Counted from the stretch's first letter, positions 26,408 to 36,014 are shown. The stretch: 64,000 bases of DNA from Lacibacter sp. H375 (GCF_037892425.1 NZ_JBBKTT010000001.1:2790001-2854000), one strand, 5' to 3'. Numbers and translations are program-made. Notes: generated from the sequence alone by a model not told the origin.

Positions 26408-29272
26408 TTACGCTTCTTCTTCTGCATAACTGCTCACCGGCTCGCAAGTACAGATGAGATTGCGATCACCATATGTATTATTAATGCGGCTTACGCTTGG
26501 CCAGAATTTATTCAGCGTTACATAATAAAGAGGAAAGGCGGCCTGTTGTCTTGTGTAAGCATGATTCCATTCATCAGCTGTGACCACATGTTGAGTATGT
26601 GGAGCATTCTTTAAAGGGTTATCTGCTTTGTCGGCTCTACCTTCTTCAATATCACGGATCTCCTGGCGAATGCTCAGCATTGCATCGCAGAAACGATCCA
26701 ACTCTGCTTTGTCTTCACTTTCTGTTGGTTCGATCATGATCGTACCTGGTACAGGGAAACTCATTGTTGGTGCATGGAAACCATAATCCATCAAACGTTT
26801 TGCTACATCTTCTGCTTCAATGCCTGCTGTGTTTTTAAACGGACGCAGATCAACAATAAATTCATGTGCACAGGTGCCGTTCTCATCGGTATAAAGAATA
26901 TCAAAATCTTTATCCAGTCTTGCCTTCATATAGTTGGCATTGAGGATGGCATATTCAGTTGCACGTTTCACGCCTTCTGCTCCAAGCAAGCGGATATAGG
27001 CATAACTGATGAGCAGGATCGAAGCAGAGCCATAAGGCGCTGCACTAACTGCACCAGTTGTATTTTGATTTACATGGCCAGGCAGATAAGGCCCAAGATG
27101 TGCTTTCACACAAATTGGTCCCATGCCGGGGCCGCCGCCGCCGTGCGGAATAGCAAATGTTTTATGCAGATTGAGATGACAAACATCAGCACCAATTAAC
27201 CCCGGTGATGTTAAACCAACCTGTGCATTCATATTAGCTCCATCCATGTAAACCTGTCCACCGTGTTGATGAACGATCTCGCAAATTTCTTTTACAGTTT
27301 CTTCAAAAATGCCGTAGGTACTTGGGTAAGTGATCATCACACCTGCAAGGTTTGCACTGTGTTGTTCAGCTTTTGCTTTAAAGTCGGCAACATCAATATA
27401 ACCGTTCTCTAATGCTTTCACCACTACCACTTTCATTCCTGCCATCACCGCACTAGCAGGATTTGTACCATGTGCAGAAATAGGGATGAGGATGATGTTG
27501 CGGTTTGCATGTCCGTTGGCTAAATGATAATCACGGATTGCTAACAAACCTGCATATTCACCTTGTGCACCACTGTTTGGTTGCAAACTACATGCATCAA
27601 AACCTGTGATCACATTTAAATATTGTGATAACTCATCGAGGATCTGTTGATAGCCTTTTGTTTGATCTGCTGCTGCAAACGGATGAATCTTGCTCCAGTG
27701 TGCCCAGCTCAACGGCATCATTTGCGTTGCTGCGTTCAGCTTCATGGTGCAACTTCCCAAAGAGATCATCGAAGTATTCAACGAAAGATCTTTGTTCTCC
27801 AGTTGTTTCATATAACGCATCATCTGGCTTTCACTGTTATGCGTATTGAAGTTTGGATGAGTTAAAAACGCACTTGTTCTTGTTAATGTAGATGGAATAT
27901 GTTTGAGAACAACTTCCTCTTCAACAGAAAAATGAACAGGATCAACATCATTTACAAAACAATTGATCAGATCATACAAATCTTCCAATGTTGTTGTTTC
28001 ATCAATTGAAATACCAATTGTTGAGGCATCAACATAACGAAGGTTGATCTCCTGCTTTTCAGCTTTTGCTTTTATTACAGAAAGGTCTTTTACTTTCACA
28101 GCAATTGTATCGAAAAAGAAATTGCTCACTAATTCAAAACCTCTTTCTGTTAATCCATCAGCAACTGTTTGTGCAAGTAATGCCACACGTGTTGCAATGT
28201 TGATCAATCCCTGCGGACCATGATACACAGCATACATTGCTGCCATGTTCGCTAACAAAGCCTGTGCTGTACAAATATTCGATGTTGCTTTTTCACGTTT
28301 AATGTGTTGCTCTCTTGTTTGCAACGCCATCCGCAATGCACGGTTGTTTTGTGCATCAATACTTACTCCAATGATACGCCCCGGGATAGAACGTTTAAAT
28401 TCATCTTTGGTGGTGAAGAACGCCGCATGCGGTCCGCCATAACCAAGAGGCACACCAAAACGCTGAGCTGAACCAAAGGCAACATCTGCACCCAACTCAC
28501 CAGGAGGGGTTAATAAAGTGAGAGCTAACAGATCAGTTGCCATGGCCACAAAACCACCAACAGCTTGTACCTGTTGAATAAACTGGCGGTAATCTTCAAC
28601 CGAACCAATATTGTTTGGGTATTGAACTAAAGCTCCAAAATATGTTTTGTCGATCGATGCTTCTTTATAATCGCCAAACACCAATTCAATACCCAATGGA
28701 GTACCACGGGTAACAAGCAAATCTTTTGTTTGAGGGAACACTTCGTTGTCAACAAAAAATTTCGGTGCATTAATAACATCGGTGCGGTTTACATGATGAA
28801 ACAACATGTTCATTGCTTCAGCTGCAGCAGTTGCTTCATCTAGTAAAGATGCATTTGCAATAGGAAGACCTGTCAGGTCGCTTACCATTGTCTGAAAATT
28901 TAATAAGCTTTCCAAACGACCTTGTGAAATTTCAGCCTGGTAAGGAGTGTATTGTGTGTACCAGCCCGGGTTTTCAAAAACGTTACGCAAGATCACCGAA
29001 GGAGTGATGGTATCGTAATAACCTTGACCAATGTAATTTTTAAACAATTTGTTGTTGAGTGAAATGTCTTTGAGGTGTTTCAGCAGATCAGCTTCGCTCA
29101 TAGCATCCGGAATAGCCAGTTTATCGTGGTTACGGATGGAGGCGGGTACTGTTTTACTGATGAGTTCTTCCATGCTGCTTACACCAACCGTTTTCAGAAG
29201 ACTTGCTTCTGCACCTGTGGTTCCAATGTGGCGACGGGAAAATTCGTTTTGTTGCGCTTCAAAAAGGTTCAT
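26408..29272 (-). CDS. gcvP: Glycine dehydrogenase (decarboxylating), P-protein
   Basis: 954 residues from ATG 29272, standard for the single-chain P-protein. An in-frame ATG at 29368 is rejected because it overlaps the promoter. N-terminal half: [43 protein letters not shown] and the Gly-rich [12 protein letters not shown]-terminal half: [12 protein letters not shown], the PLP lysine in [18 protein letters not shown], and [20 protein letters not shown]. It decarboxylates glycine and passes aminomethyl to H-protein in the glycine cleavage system. gcvT and gcvH are not in this window. Confidence 0.97.
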   Translation of the reverse strand: MNLFEAQQNEFSRRHIGTTGAEASLLKTVGVSSMEELISKTVPASIRNHDKLAIPDAMSEADLLKHLKDISLNNKLFKNYIGQGYYDTITPSVILRNVFENPGWYTQYTPYQAEISQGRLESLLNFQTMVSDLTGLPIANASLLDEATAAAEAMNMLFHHVNRTDVINAPKFFVDNEVFPQTKDLLVTRGTPLGIELVFGDYKEASIDKTYFGALVQYPNNIGSVEDYRQFIQQVQAVGGFVAMATDLLALTLLTPPGELGADVAFGSAQRFGVPLGYGGPHAAFFTTKDEFKRSIPGRIIGVSIDAQNNRALRMALQTREQHIKREKATSNICTAQALLANMAAMYAVYHGPQGLINIATRVALLAQTVADGLTERGFELVSNFFFDTIAVKVKDLSVIKAKAEKQEINLRYVDASTIGISIDETTTLEDLYDLINCFVNDVDPVHFSVEEEVVLKHIPSTLTRTSAFLTHPNFNTHNSESQMMRYMKQLENKDLSLNTSMISLGSCTMKLNAATQMMPLSWAHWSKIHPFAAADQTKGYQQILDELSQYLNVITGFDACSLQPNSGAQGEYAGLLAIRDYHLANGHANRNIILIPISAHGTNPASAVMAGMKVVVVKALENGYIDVADFKAKAEQHSANLAGVMITYPSTYGIFEETVKEICEIVHQHGGQVYMDGANMNAQVGLTSPGLIGADVCHLNLHKTFAIPHGGGGPGMGPICVKAHLGPYLPGHVNQNTTGAVSAAPYGSASILLISYAYIRLLGAEGVKRATEYAILNANYMKARLDKDFDILYTDENGTCAHEFIVDLRPFKNTAGIEAEDVAKRLMDYGFHAPTMSFPVPGTIMIEPTESEDKAELDRFCDAMLSIRQEIRDIEEGRADKADNPLKNAPHTQHVVTADEWNHAYTRQQAAFPLYYVTLNKFWPSVSRINNTYGDRNLICTCEPVSSYAEEEA

Positions 29273-29314
29273 GTGATGTCGTACGTTTATTCTGATCTGT
29301 AAATGGAAAAGTAA

Positions 29315-29373
29315 CTGCCGGGCAGCTGTCTTTAATCTCATGTTTTCCAAAAAATTAAAGACGGGCAAAGTTA
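29315..29373 (-). promoter_or_regulatory. gcvP promoter box and structured leader
   Basis: Minus-strand TAACTTTG (29373-29366) is a perfect TAnnTTTG about 95 bases before the start codon. Immediately downstream, GTCTTTAAT and ATTAAAGAC form 9-bp arms (29354-29362 and 29328-29336), followed by CTGCCCGGCAG (29325-29315). The leader is thus likely folded. I do not see glycine riboswitch core motifs. Confidence 0.45.
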
Positions 29374-29498
29374 CGGGCAGAATCGATTCAAATAAACAGC
29401 TGTTAGCAGGTGGGGAAAGTCTGTGAAATCGGTTGCGCAGCGGAAAGAATTCAGCTCACGTTTCTTAATAGATCGTTTGAAGCCTGTATACGTTAAAC

Positions 29499-29527
29499 AA
29501 AAAGGAAGCAAAATTCTTTCTGCTTCC
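29499..29527 (-). terminator. Intrinsic terminator of the AHSA1 operon
   Basis: Minus-strand GGAAGCA/TGCTTCC arms (29521-29527, 29504-29510) with a 10-nt loop and a T-run TTTTTG after, 32 bases past the stop at 29559. Confidence 0.85.
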
Positions 29528-29558
29528 ATTTTAAGTAAGATGAGACAATATTAGTTGT

Positions 29559-30059
29559 TCAGATCTTGTTGTTCTTAAACAATTCTTCTAACTGATCAAA
29601 GCAGATGGAAATACCTTGTTCAAAACCCATATCAACAATTGTTTGCAGGGCTGCTTCTGTAGGATAAAGCATTCTAAATTCTACTCTTGTGCCTCCGGGT
29701 ATTTCGGTAAACGAGTTGTTACCTGTTGAAACAGGAAGTTCATTATTCACCACACCATTTTCATCACAAAAAGCATCTTCTATGTCAAAGTTTTTATGAT
29801 GGTTGATGGTAATATAATTCATACGTGCCCAATGCCGCTGATCTTCAGGGCCAACCATTGCATATAGCCAAAAGCCGCCGGGCCTGAAGTCTTGCGATTT
29901 TGTTTCAGCACGCCAGGGCGAAGGTCCCCACCACTGATCAAGCAATTCGCTCTCAGTAAATGCACGCCATACATCTGTAAGCGGTGCGTTAAATTCTCTT
30001 GACACAACAATTGATTTTTCCTGAAAATCTTTTGCAACCTTTGTTTTATTCGTACTCAT
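29559..30059 (-). CDS. AHSA1-type SRPBCC protein
   Basis: 166 residues from ATG 30059. SRPBCC/AHSA1 fold: [19 protein letters not shown], the helix [26 protein letters not shown], and a C-terminal helix [20 protein letters not shown]. Hydrophobic-ligand-binding cavity; no catalytic residues predictable. The start overlaps the stop of the ArsR regulator by 4 bases (ATGA), a regulator/AHSA1 pairing that is common in bacteria and implies joint control. Confidence 0.9.
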   Translation of the reverse strand: MSTNKTKVAKDFQEKSIVVSREFNAPLTDVWRAFTESELLDQWWGPSPWRAETKSQDFRPGGFWLYAMVGPEDQRHWARMNYITINHHKNFDIEDAFCDENGVVNNELPVSTGNNSFTEIPGGTRVEFRMLYPTEAALQTIVDMGFEQGISICFDQLEELFKNNKI

Positions 30060-30376
30060 TTTTTGTTGTTTTTTAAGTTTGATAATACGTTGTCTAATTG
30101 GTTGAACTTCGTTTCCCACATTTGCCTGAATGGCTCAATAAAGTCGGCTACTTCTTTCATTTTTTTTGCGTTCAGTTGATAATAGATCTCCCTCCCGGTT
30201 TGTTCCTGTTTCACCAGTTGGCATTCAGTGAGAATGCGTAGGTGTTTCGATATTGCCTGACGGCTGGTATCAAAACGTTCCGCAAGTGCGTTGGGTGTCA
30301 TCGATTGCGTTGCGATGAGAACGATTATGGCACGTCTGGTGGGGTCTGCAATGGCTTGAAATACGTCTCTTCTCAT
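30056..30376 (-). CDS. ArsR family winged-helix regulator
   Basis: 106 residues from ATG 30376, where the standard [17 protein letters not shown] begins; upstream in-frame ATGs add nothing recognisable. Winged helix: [24 protein letters not shown] and wing GREIYYQLN. It lacks the CxC metal site of ArsR proper, and fits the metal-independent subgroup that controls AHSA1 genes. ATGA overlap with the AHSA1 gene downstream; probably represses its own operon. Confidence 0.92.
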   Translation of the reverse strand: MRRDVFQAIADPTRRAIIVLIATQSMTPNALAERFDTSRQAISKHLRILTECQLVKQEQTGREIYYQLNAKKMKEVADFIEPFRQMWETKFNQLDNVLSNLKNNKK

Positions 30377-30509
30377 TATTTGTAACACGGCTTTATGAAA
30401 CCGTTCGGTTGCAAATATACATGCAACCATTCGGTTTCGCAAATTTTCTACCTGTTTTTTTATTGGTGCACTAGTGGAGGTGGTTTCTTTCTTCGGCTGT
30501 TCAAATAGC

Positions 30510-30538
30510 TTGCCGTTTTCACCTAACGATTACATTTG
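30510..30538 (+). promoter_or_regulatory. Bacteroidota promoter of the cysteine-cluster gene
   Basis: TTG at 30510-30512, 18-base spacer, perfect TACATTTG at 30531-30538. The ATG at 30543 follows by 4 bases, so the mRNA is probably leaderless or nearly so. Confidence 0.75.
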
Positions 30539-30542
30539 CAGC

Positions 30543-31028
30543 ATGGCGGACGATCTACTTCAAAATTGGGAAAAGAAAGCTGAGGAACACCAAAAGGAAT
30601 ATGGACGTTTTTTGAAGCGTGCCGATAAGAATAAAGTGTTGAAACAATTACCCGATCTGCATGAAGAGGCTTTTGAAAAAATTGATTGTCTGCAATGTGC
30701 CAACTGTTGTAAAAATTATTCACCCCGATTTAAGACACCGGATATCAAACGTATCAGTAAACATCTCCGCATGAAGGAGAGCGATTTTATTGAAACCTAT
30801 CTCTATCTCGATAACGAAGGTGACTATGTGGTGAAATCAAAACCTTGTCCTTTTCTAGGTGCTGATAATTATTGTGGTATTTATGAGGTTCGTCCGTCTG
30901 ATTGTGAACGTTTTCCTTATACCGATGAAGATGTGATCTTAAAACGACCACAGCTAACCCTAAAGAACAGCACGTTTTGTCCAATCACTTATTTTGTGTT
31001 GGAGAAACTGATGGAGCAGAAAAAATAA
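30543..31028 (+). CDS. YkgJ family cysteine cluster protein
   Basis: 161 residues from ATG 30543. The family's metal-binding pattern is present: CLQCANCCKNYSP, then KPCPFLGADNYCGIYEVRPSDCERFPY, giving about seven cysteines for a zinc or iron-sulfur site. An N-terminal coiled helix (QNWEKKAEEHQKEYGRF) precedes it. YkgJ proteins have no established role. Single gene with a leaderless-type promoter. Confidence 0.88.
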   Translation: MADDLLQNWEKKAEEHQKEYGRFLKRADKNKVLKQLPDLHEEAFEKIDCLQCANCCKNYSPRFKTPDIKRISKHLRMKESDFIETYLYLDNEGDYVVKSKPCPFLGADNYCGIYEVRPSDCERFPYTDEDVILKRPQLTLKNSTFCPITYFVLEKLMEQKK

Positions 31029-31114
31029 GTAAGCTGTTAATTTTTTTGGTGCTAGTTGTAATTCTTTTGTTTAAAGAAATTAATCTTTACTTTCATTCAA
31101 CTTAACACTTACGT

Positions 31115-31549
31115 ATGAAAATTATGAAACAAAGTATCCTGTTGCTTTTAGTGGCTGTATCGTTTACAGCCTGTACAAAAGGGTTTTATATTGATGGGAA
31201 AAAAGCACAAGCGGTAACGATTACTGATATGGGCGAAATGTATTCAACTTATAATTTATCGCAGGCAGAGAAAACAGAAGTTAGCCGCCAGTTAAATGAT
31301 AAATCGCTTCTTGATGGTATTATACGATATACAAAAGAAGGTACATGGCCAGATGCTGTTAACACGTTGGACGACAGGTTGGCAAATCGTAAAACGATGG
31401 AGCGTTATAATTTTTACAAAGTGGCTTCTTTCGGAAACAAAACTATTGTGAGCGCACCGGCCGAAAAAAATCAACACATGCCGGCGGCTTATATTCCGCA
31501 AGGGCCGATGTATATTATTTTTTCAAGCTCTGTTGTAGCGAGTAAATAA
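31115..31549 (+). CDS. Hypothetical lipoprotein
   Basis: 144 residues; ATG at 31124 is an alternative start. Lipobox leader ILLLLVAVSFTACTKG (Cys about residue 21). The rest is short and mixed alpha/beta with a basic middle; no family recognised. Followed by a good intrinsic terminator and convergent with the small-RNA-like units. Confidence 0.75.
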   Translation: MKIMKQSILLLLVAVSFTACTKGFYIDGKKAQAVTITDMGEMYSTYNLSQAEKTEVSRQLNDKSLLDGIIRYTKEGTWPDAVNTLDDRLANRKTMERYNFYKVASFGNKTIVSAPAEKNQHMPAAYIPQGPMYIIFSSSVVASK

Positions 31550-31574
31550 GCAGCTAAAATATTTTTTCCAGTTT

Positions 31575-31600
31575 GGCTCAGCAATGAGCCTTTTTTATTT
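31575..31600 (+). terminator. Intrinsic terminator of the lipoprotein gene
   Basis: GGCTCA/TGAGCC arms (31575-31580, 31585-31590), loop GCAA, then TTTTTTATTT. Confidence 0.88.
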
Positions 31601-31612
31601 CTAAAATTTCAA

Positions 31613-31687
31613 CAAAAAAAATATCCCCACCTGGAAAGGAGGGGATATGGCTAATCAGTTACCATTAACCATTAAACCTTATCATCA
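31613..31687 (-). ncRNA. Candidate small RNA unit, copy 2
   Basis: Read on the minus strand: a 38-nt core (31687-31650) identical to copy 1, then a hairpin with ATATCCCC/GGGGATAT arms (31641-31648, 31621-31628) and inner CCT/AGG pairs, ending in eight T (31620-31613). An AT-rich AAAATATTC box lies 15-25 bases upstream, as in copy 1. The core holds two tiny overlapping frames, one reading MVNGN after an AAGG. No minus-strand gene follows, so it is not a leader. Transcription is inferred. Confidence 0.5.
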
Positions 31688-31784
31688 CACAAATAGACTG
31701 AATATTTTTTTTAAGAGTTGCATGGTTGTGTCATAATTCAGTAAGGAGCAGCAAAAACCGTTGGAGTTTATTTTTTGAAGGCAT

Positions 31785-31852
31785 AAAAAAACCTCTTCCG
31801 GTAAAGGAAGAGGCGCTAATCAGTTACCATTAACCATTAAACCTTATCATCA
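31785..31852 (-). ncRNA. Candidate small RNA unit, copy 1
   Basis: Minus strand: the same 38-nt core (31852-31815), then a hairpin CCTCTTCC/GGAAGAGG (31806-31813, 31792-31799) and seven T (31791-31785). The hairpin arms differ from copy 2 in sequence, yet shape and T-tract are kept, so the structure appears selected. It starts 46 bases after the thioredoxin-like stop (31898), with an AAAAAAATATTC box between. Could be a separate small transcript or a second 3' end of the thioredoxin mRNA. Confidence 0.5.
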
Positions 31853-31897
31853 ATGGCAAAATAGAATATTTTTTTGAATTATTGTTGAAACGTTAAA

Positions 31898-32431
31898 TTA
31901 TTTCCAGCTCGGTTTAAAATTTTTAGCATAGTCATCAAAGCTCACCTGGCCATACTTTCGCTCAGCAAAATACCTGGCCACCAGTTCCATTTCTTTTACC
32001 TCTAACATACCGGAAATAGGCTGAGGATCATCGTTTAACGAGGGAATGATCACAGTTGTGGGATAAGCTAACTCGCCATTCGTCAGCATTAAAGCAACCT
32101 CATTGGTTTTATAAGACGGGTTAAACTTATAGGTATTACCTTTCCATTTTACTTCCGACCTGGTTTCAGCATTTAATTTTACCGTATAAAAATTTGTGTT
32201 GAGGTATTTAATGAGGTCCTGGCTCGTGTACGTTTTGCGGTCCATCACCTTGCACCAGCCACACCAATCGGTATAAAGATCAATGAGGATAGGGCGGGGT
32301 TCGGTTTTCATTTTAAGTTCAGCTTCTTCCAGTGATATCCAATTCATTTTTTCTTTTGCATTCTTTTGCTGAAAAGAACTGATGCTGATGAACAGAAAGA
32401 AGAGGGCGGAGTAAAAACAAAACTTTTGCAT
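31898..32431 (-). CDS. Periplasmic thioredoxin-family protein
   Basis: 177 residues with a signal peptide (FYSALFFLFISISSFQQ). Thioredoxin fold with the active site DWCGWCKVMDRKTY, a DsbD-gamma/DUF255-like CGWC form. YTVKLNAETRSEVKW and YPTTVIIPSLND (cis-Pro region) complete the domain. Likely reduces or isomerises disulfides in the periplasm. Divergent from the UbiX-like gene. Confidence 0.9.
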   Translation of the reverse strand: MQKFCFYSALFFLFISISSFQQKNAKEKMNWISLEEAELKMKTEPRPILIDLYTDWCGWCKVMDRKTYTSQDLIKYLNTNFYTVKLNAETRSEVKWKGNTYKFNPSYKTNEVALMLTNGELAYPTTVIIPSLNDDPQPISGMLEVKEMELVARYFAERKYGQVSFDDYAKNFKPSWK

Positions 32432-32469
32432 AGTATTTTTGTTACTGTTACAAATTTAAACGCTTTCAC

Positions 32470-33045
32470 GTGCATAAAATTGTTATTTCTGTTACCGGCG
32501 CCAGTGGATCGATCTATGCGAAACTCTTATTGCAGAAGCTTTTGGCAGCCAAAGATCAGTGGCAGGAAGTGGCAGTTGTTATGACAGAGAATGCAAAAGA
32601 AGTGTGGCGCACTGAATTGCAGGATAAGGAGTATGAAAATCTGCCTTTCAAAATTTATTCAACAACCGATTTTACTGCTCCATTTGCATCGGGCTCAGGG
32701 CAGTTCAACACAATGATCATTATTCCCTGTAGCATGGGTACGCTCGGCCGCATTGCAACAGGTGTATCAAATGATTTGATTACACGTGCTGCTGATGTGG
32801 TGTTGAAAGAAAGAAGAAAACTGATCTGCGTTGTAAGAGACACCCCTTACAATCTTATTCATATCCGCAATATGGAAACGGTTACGCTGGCCGGTGGAAT
32901 TATTTGTCCGGCTACTCCAAGTTTTTACAGCGTGCCGAAAACAATTGAAGAAGTTGCAGCAACTGTTGTTGATCGTGTGCTTGATTTAGCAGGGATTGAT
33001 GTGAAGACGTTTCGCTGGGGGAAGAGAGAAATGAAAGATGAGTGA
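32470..33045 (+). CDS. ubiX: UbiX family flavin prenyltransferase
   Basis: 191 residues. N-terminal KIVISVTGASGSIYAKLLLQ binds FMN phosphate; later FASGSGQFNTMIIIPCSMGTLGRIATG, the ERRKLICVVRDTPYN loop and GGIICPATPSFYS are diagnostic. UbiX makes the prenylated FMN cofactor for UbiD-type decarboxylases; no ubiD gene is in the window. Length is normal. The last codons lie in a heptamer array. Confidence 0.93.
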   Translation: MHKIVISVTGASGSIYAKLLLQKLLAAKDQWQEVAVVMTENAKEVWRTELQDKEYENLPFKIYSTTDFTAPFASGSGQFNTMIIIPCSMGTLGRIATGVSNDLITRAADVVLKERRKLICVVRDTPYNLIHIRNMETVTLAGGIICPATPSFYSVPKTIEEVAATVVDRVLDLAGIDVKTFRWGKREMKDE

Positions 33046-33085
33046 TCAGTGATCAGTGCAATAACTCATCACTGATCAATCACCT
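33037..33085. repeat. Heptamer array between ubiX and the MBL-fold gene
   Basis: Seven 7-nt units (GATGAGT, GATCAGT twice, then CTCATCA, CTGATCA and others). Because the words are near-complementary, they form an 11-bp inverted repeat (TGATCAGTGAT 33043-33053, complement 33068-33078) that may serve as a terminator. The ubiX stop codon lies inside. Confidence 0.65.
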
Positions 33086-33096
33086 CCCCTTACTGT

Positions 33097-33993
33097 TTAC
33101 TGTGTTGTCAGCTCTTCATACACCGCAGTTAATGATCGTTGAATACCATCGCCGATCCATTCTGTAACTCCGGGTATCGATTTGTTCTTCAGAAAATCTT
33201 CTTTACTTGTTCCGGCTTTTATTTCTGATTCAGCAAATGCAACAAGCTTTTCAAAATAATTTTGCATGGCTTTTATATCATCAACCTTGCCATACACTTC
33301 AAAACCCTGTGATGCGTGGCCGTAAACAAATGTTGTTTTCTTATTGAATTTCTTTGTGGTTTGTTCCAGCACCTTTATCCAGTTTCTAACCGAAGCACCT
33401 GCCGTACGATCAATAAACGGATAACGACGGTTGTTGATCAGATCACCCATATGCACAATATCTGCATGTTCAAAATGAATGAGTGCATCACCATCTGTAT
33501 GAGCTGCACCAAAATAATGCAGTGTGATCTTTTCATTGCCAATCTTCTGACTCCATGTTTTTCCAAATGTCTGATCAGGATACAATTGTTTATCTTCTGT
33601 CTTTGCTTGTTTGGCTACTCGCTCCTGGTTGGTCTTTGAATTTTCATGAGCCAGCACATGTTCTACGATTCCTTTGAATGAAATGTTACCACTGCTGTGA
33701 TCGCCATGGTGATGTGTGTTGATGAGTAATTTGAATGGCTTCTCAGAACGTTTCTTCAATTCATCGATCAGATGTTTACTCTGGTCAGGGAATTGGGTAT
33801 CCACCACCACAATGCCTTCTTTGCTCAGGTAGAATAAAATTGTTCCGCCACGCTCGGTAAACACTCCAATATCATCCGTGAGCATTTTGATGTTCCATGC
33901 TTCCTGCTGAAACAGTTGTGCCAATAACGATTGTTGAAAAGCAAGAGCGCCAACAGTGAGTGATGATGCCCAGAGAAATGATTTGCGGTTCAT
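33097..33993 (-). CDS. Secreted MBL-fold metallo-hydrolase
   Basis: 298 residues from ATG 33993, where an export leader starts (MNRKSFLWASSLTVGALAFQ). Metallo-beta-lactamase fold with zinc ligands in INTHHHGDHSSGN, the third His in YFGAAHTDGDALIHF, Asp in IVHMGDLIN and His in FVYGHASQG. Upstream TERGGTILFYLSKEGIVVVDTQ is the typical first sheet. Hydrolase of unknown substrate, exported. Same strand and 91 bases downstream of the MFS gene, maybe the end of that operon. Confidence 0.9.
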   Translation of the reverse strand: MNRKSFLWASSLTVGALAFQQSLLAQLFQQEAWNIKMLTDDIGVFTERGGTILFYLSKEGIVVVDTQFPDQSKHLIDELKKRSEKPFKLLINTHHHGDHSSGNISFKGIVEHVLAHENSKTNQERVAKQAKTEDKQLYPDQTFGKTWSQKIGNEKITLHYFGAAHTDGDALIHFEHADIVHMGDLINNRRYPFIDRTAGASVRNWIKVLEQTTKKFNKKTTFVYGHASQGFEVYGKVDDIKAMQNYFEKLVAFAESEIKAGTSKEDFLKNKSIPGVTEWIGDGIQRSLTAVYEELTTQ

Positions 33994-34084
33994 ACAGAAT
34001 TGTTTATTACTGTAAAATAAACAATCTCCTGTTTTGTTTACAAGCAAGACGAATATTCTGCATTAATATGGATGAATGGCAAAC

Positions 34085-35320
34085 TCAGTACTCGAGTTTG
34101 CGAAGGGTTGGCGCTTTAAACCAGGTGATGGTTACAACAATAAGTGTCATGCAACCTCCAAAGATCACGGAAGGAACAGTGCCCATGATGGAAGCAGCAG
34201 TGCCACTTTCAAATTGACCAAGCTCATTGCTGCTGTTGATGAAGATCGAACTTACACTGCTTACACGTCCTCGCATTTCATCGGGAACAAATAACTGCAG
34301 CACAGTACCTCGTATGATCACACTTACACCATCAAACAAGCCGCTCACGAAAAGTGCTGCAAAACTCAACCAGAAATTTTGTGACAAGGCGAATATCAAA
34401 ATACAAATACCAAACCCACCAATTACATAAAATAGTTTTTGCCCCTGCTTGTTTTTCATCGGCTTCCATGTTAAGGCAGCAATGGCGATAAAATTGCCGA
34501 GATACGTTGCTGCTGTTAACCAGCCCAAACCCTCGGGACCAACATGTAAAATATCTTTTGCAAACACTGGCAGCAAGGCTGTAACACCCCCAAACAAAAC
34601 GGCAAACATGTCTAAGGTCATAGAACCAAGCAATGCCTTTTGTGTAAGAATAAAATTGATCCCTTCTTTTACACTTTCCCATGTGCGTGCGTTACCCGGT
34701 TTAAACAACACAGGTTTTTGTTTTACATTCTGCATGCAGAAAACTGCAATGAGCACAAGTGATGATACAACCGTGAAAGCCACTGTTACATTGGTATAAC
34801 CCATCAACAAACCTGCGACACCCGGACCAATAACTGCCGCAAGTAACCACGCCATACTGTTAATAGATGTTGCTCTTACTAGCTGTGTTGGTAAAACCAT
34901 CTGTGAAAGAAATGCGTTGAATGCCGGACTGCTGAAAGCTCTCATCGCACCGGTTGCTGCTACCAATCCATAAATGCTCCATTGAACAACTGATGTGGAA
35001 TTTGATTTGATAAAATAATCGGATGTAATGAAAAGCATGCCGATCATAATTGCAAAATACAAGAGCATGCAAATGCTGATGAGTCGTTGTTTATTACTAC
35101 GGTCGATCTTTACACCTGCCGGCAATGCCAATAAAATAGCCGGGATCACTTCCGATAAACCAAGCACACCTAATGAAAGTTTACTGCCTGTTACTTCGTA
35201 TAATTTCCAACCCAATAAAACCGGCGTCATACGTAAACCTGCCAGGAAAATCAAACGTGCGGTAACATACCATGCAAATTCTTTGTTAAGTAAAAAGGGT
35301 TGTTTGGCAGGTTGGTTCAT
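34085..35320 (-). CDS. MFS transporter
   Basis: 411 residues, 10-12 membrane helices. MFS_3/EntS-like features: LAGLRMTPVLLGWKLYEVTGS, VIPAILLALPAGVKIDRSNKQR (the loop 2-3 motif) and DGVSVIIRGTVLQLFVPDEMRGRVSSV, which this exporter branch shares. Presumably a proton-driven exporter; substrate unknown. Start ATG overlaps the stop of the nucleoside kinase gene by 4 bases (ATGA), so the two are coupled, though no functional tie is obvious. Confidence 0.92.
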   Translation of the reverse strand: MNQPAKQPFLLNKEFAWYVTARLIFLAGLRMTPVLLGWKLYEVTGSKLSLGVLGLSEVIPAILLALPAGVKIDRSNKQRLISICMLLYFAIMIGMLFITSDYFIKSNSTSVVQWSIYGLVAATGAMRAFSSPAFNAFLSQMVLPTQLVRATSINSMAWLLAAVIGPGVAGLLMGYTNVTVAFTVVSSLVLIAVFCMQNVKQKPVLFKPGNARTWESVKEGINFILTQKALLGSMTLDMFAVLFGGVTALLPVFAKDILHVGPEGLGWLTAATYLGNFIAIAALTWKPMKNKQGQKLFYVIGGFGICILIFALSQNFWLSFAALFVSGLFDGVSVIIRGTVLQLFVPDEMRGRVSSVSSIFINSSNELGQFESGTAASIMGTVPSVIFGGCMTLIVVTITWFKAPTLRKLEY

Positions 35321-35949
35321 GGCAGTGTAAGATAATGTTGCCCCTGTTCGTATTCTTTATCCAATGCATCAATGATCACTTGCAGGTGTGCTTTGTTGCC
35401 GAGAAAATCGGCATTGCTTGCGTCTACAAATAACGTTTTTACATTATGCTGTTTAATATACTGCGTGTAGGTTTCTTGTATGCTGAATAAATAATCATCA
35501 GCTATCTGTTGCTCGTAACTGCGGTTACGTTTGCGGATGTTCTGCTGTAAACGGGAAACAGGTGAGTGAAGATAAATGAGTATTTCTGGTTGAATGAGTT
35601 GTTGATGAATGATATCAAACAGGCTTTGATATAACCTGAATTCATCGGCCGGCAGATTCACTTTTGCAAACAACAAACACTTCGTAAACAAATAATCGGA
35701 AATAGTGATGGAGTTGAACATGTCCTGCGTGTGCAACAGATCTTTCAGCTGTTTGTAACGCTCAGCCATAAAAAACAGTTCTAGCGGAAAGGCAAACTGT
35801 TTTGGGTTTTCGTAAAACTTTGGGAGAAAAGGATTGTCTGCAAATTCTTCCAAAATTAAACGGGCATTGTAATGTTTGCTCAGCATATGTGCCAGTGTTG
35901 TTTTACCGGCACCAATATTCCCTTCTATTGTTACAAAATGATATTTCAT
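35317..35949 (-). CDS. Deoxynucleoside kinase
   Basis: 210 residues. P-loop in VTIEGNIGAGKTTLAHML, substrate-site EEFADNPFL and FAFPLELFFMAERYKQ, and SDYLFTKCLLFAKVNLP; the arginine-rich lid is RLQQNIRKRNRSYEQQI. Matches the dNK/dGK family that phosphorylates deoxynucleosides with ATP for salvage. Base specificity not readable. Between folK (65 bases upstream) and the MFS gene, all on one strand. Confidence 0.92.
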   Translation of the reverse strand: MKYHFVTIEGNIGAGKTTLAHMLSKHYNARLILEEFADNPFLPKFYENPKQFAFPLELFFMAERYKQLKDLLHTQDMFNSITISDYLFTKCLLFAKVNLPADEFRLYQSLFDIIHQQLIQPEILIYLHSPVSRLQQNIRKRNRSYEQQIADDYLFSIQETYTQYIKQHNVKTLFVDASNADFLGNKAHLQVIIDALDKEYEQGQHYLTLP

Positions 35950-36014
35950 CCGTCGGCAAATTAAAGCATGCGGGCAAATCGTGGAATGAACTTATACAGT
36001 TTGTGGAAAAGTAC

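Noticed and set aside
29273-29368. 33-residue extension of GcvP and a possible glycine riboswitch
   Set aside because: The extension overlaps the promoter box, and no glycine-riboswitch core motif could be seen in the leader.
31613-31852. CRISPR array or attenuator reading of the repeated 38-mer
   Set aside because: Only two copies with a 127-base gap and built-in terminators; no cas genes, and no downstream gene for attenuation.
33043-33078. Stand-alone palindromic element after ubiX
   Set aside because: The inverted repeat is explained by near-complementary heptamer units of the array at 33037-33085.
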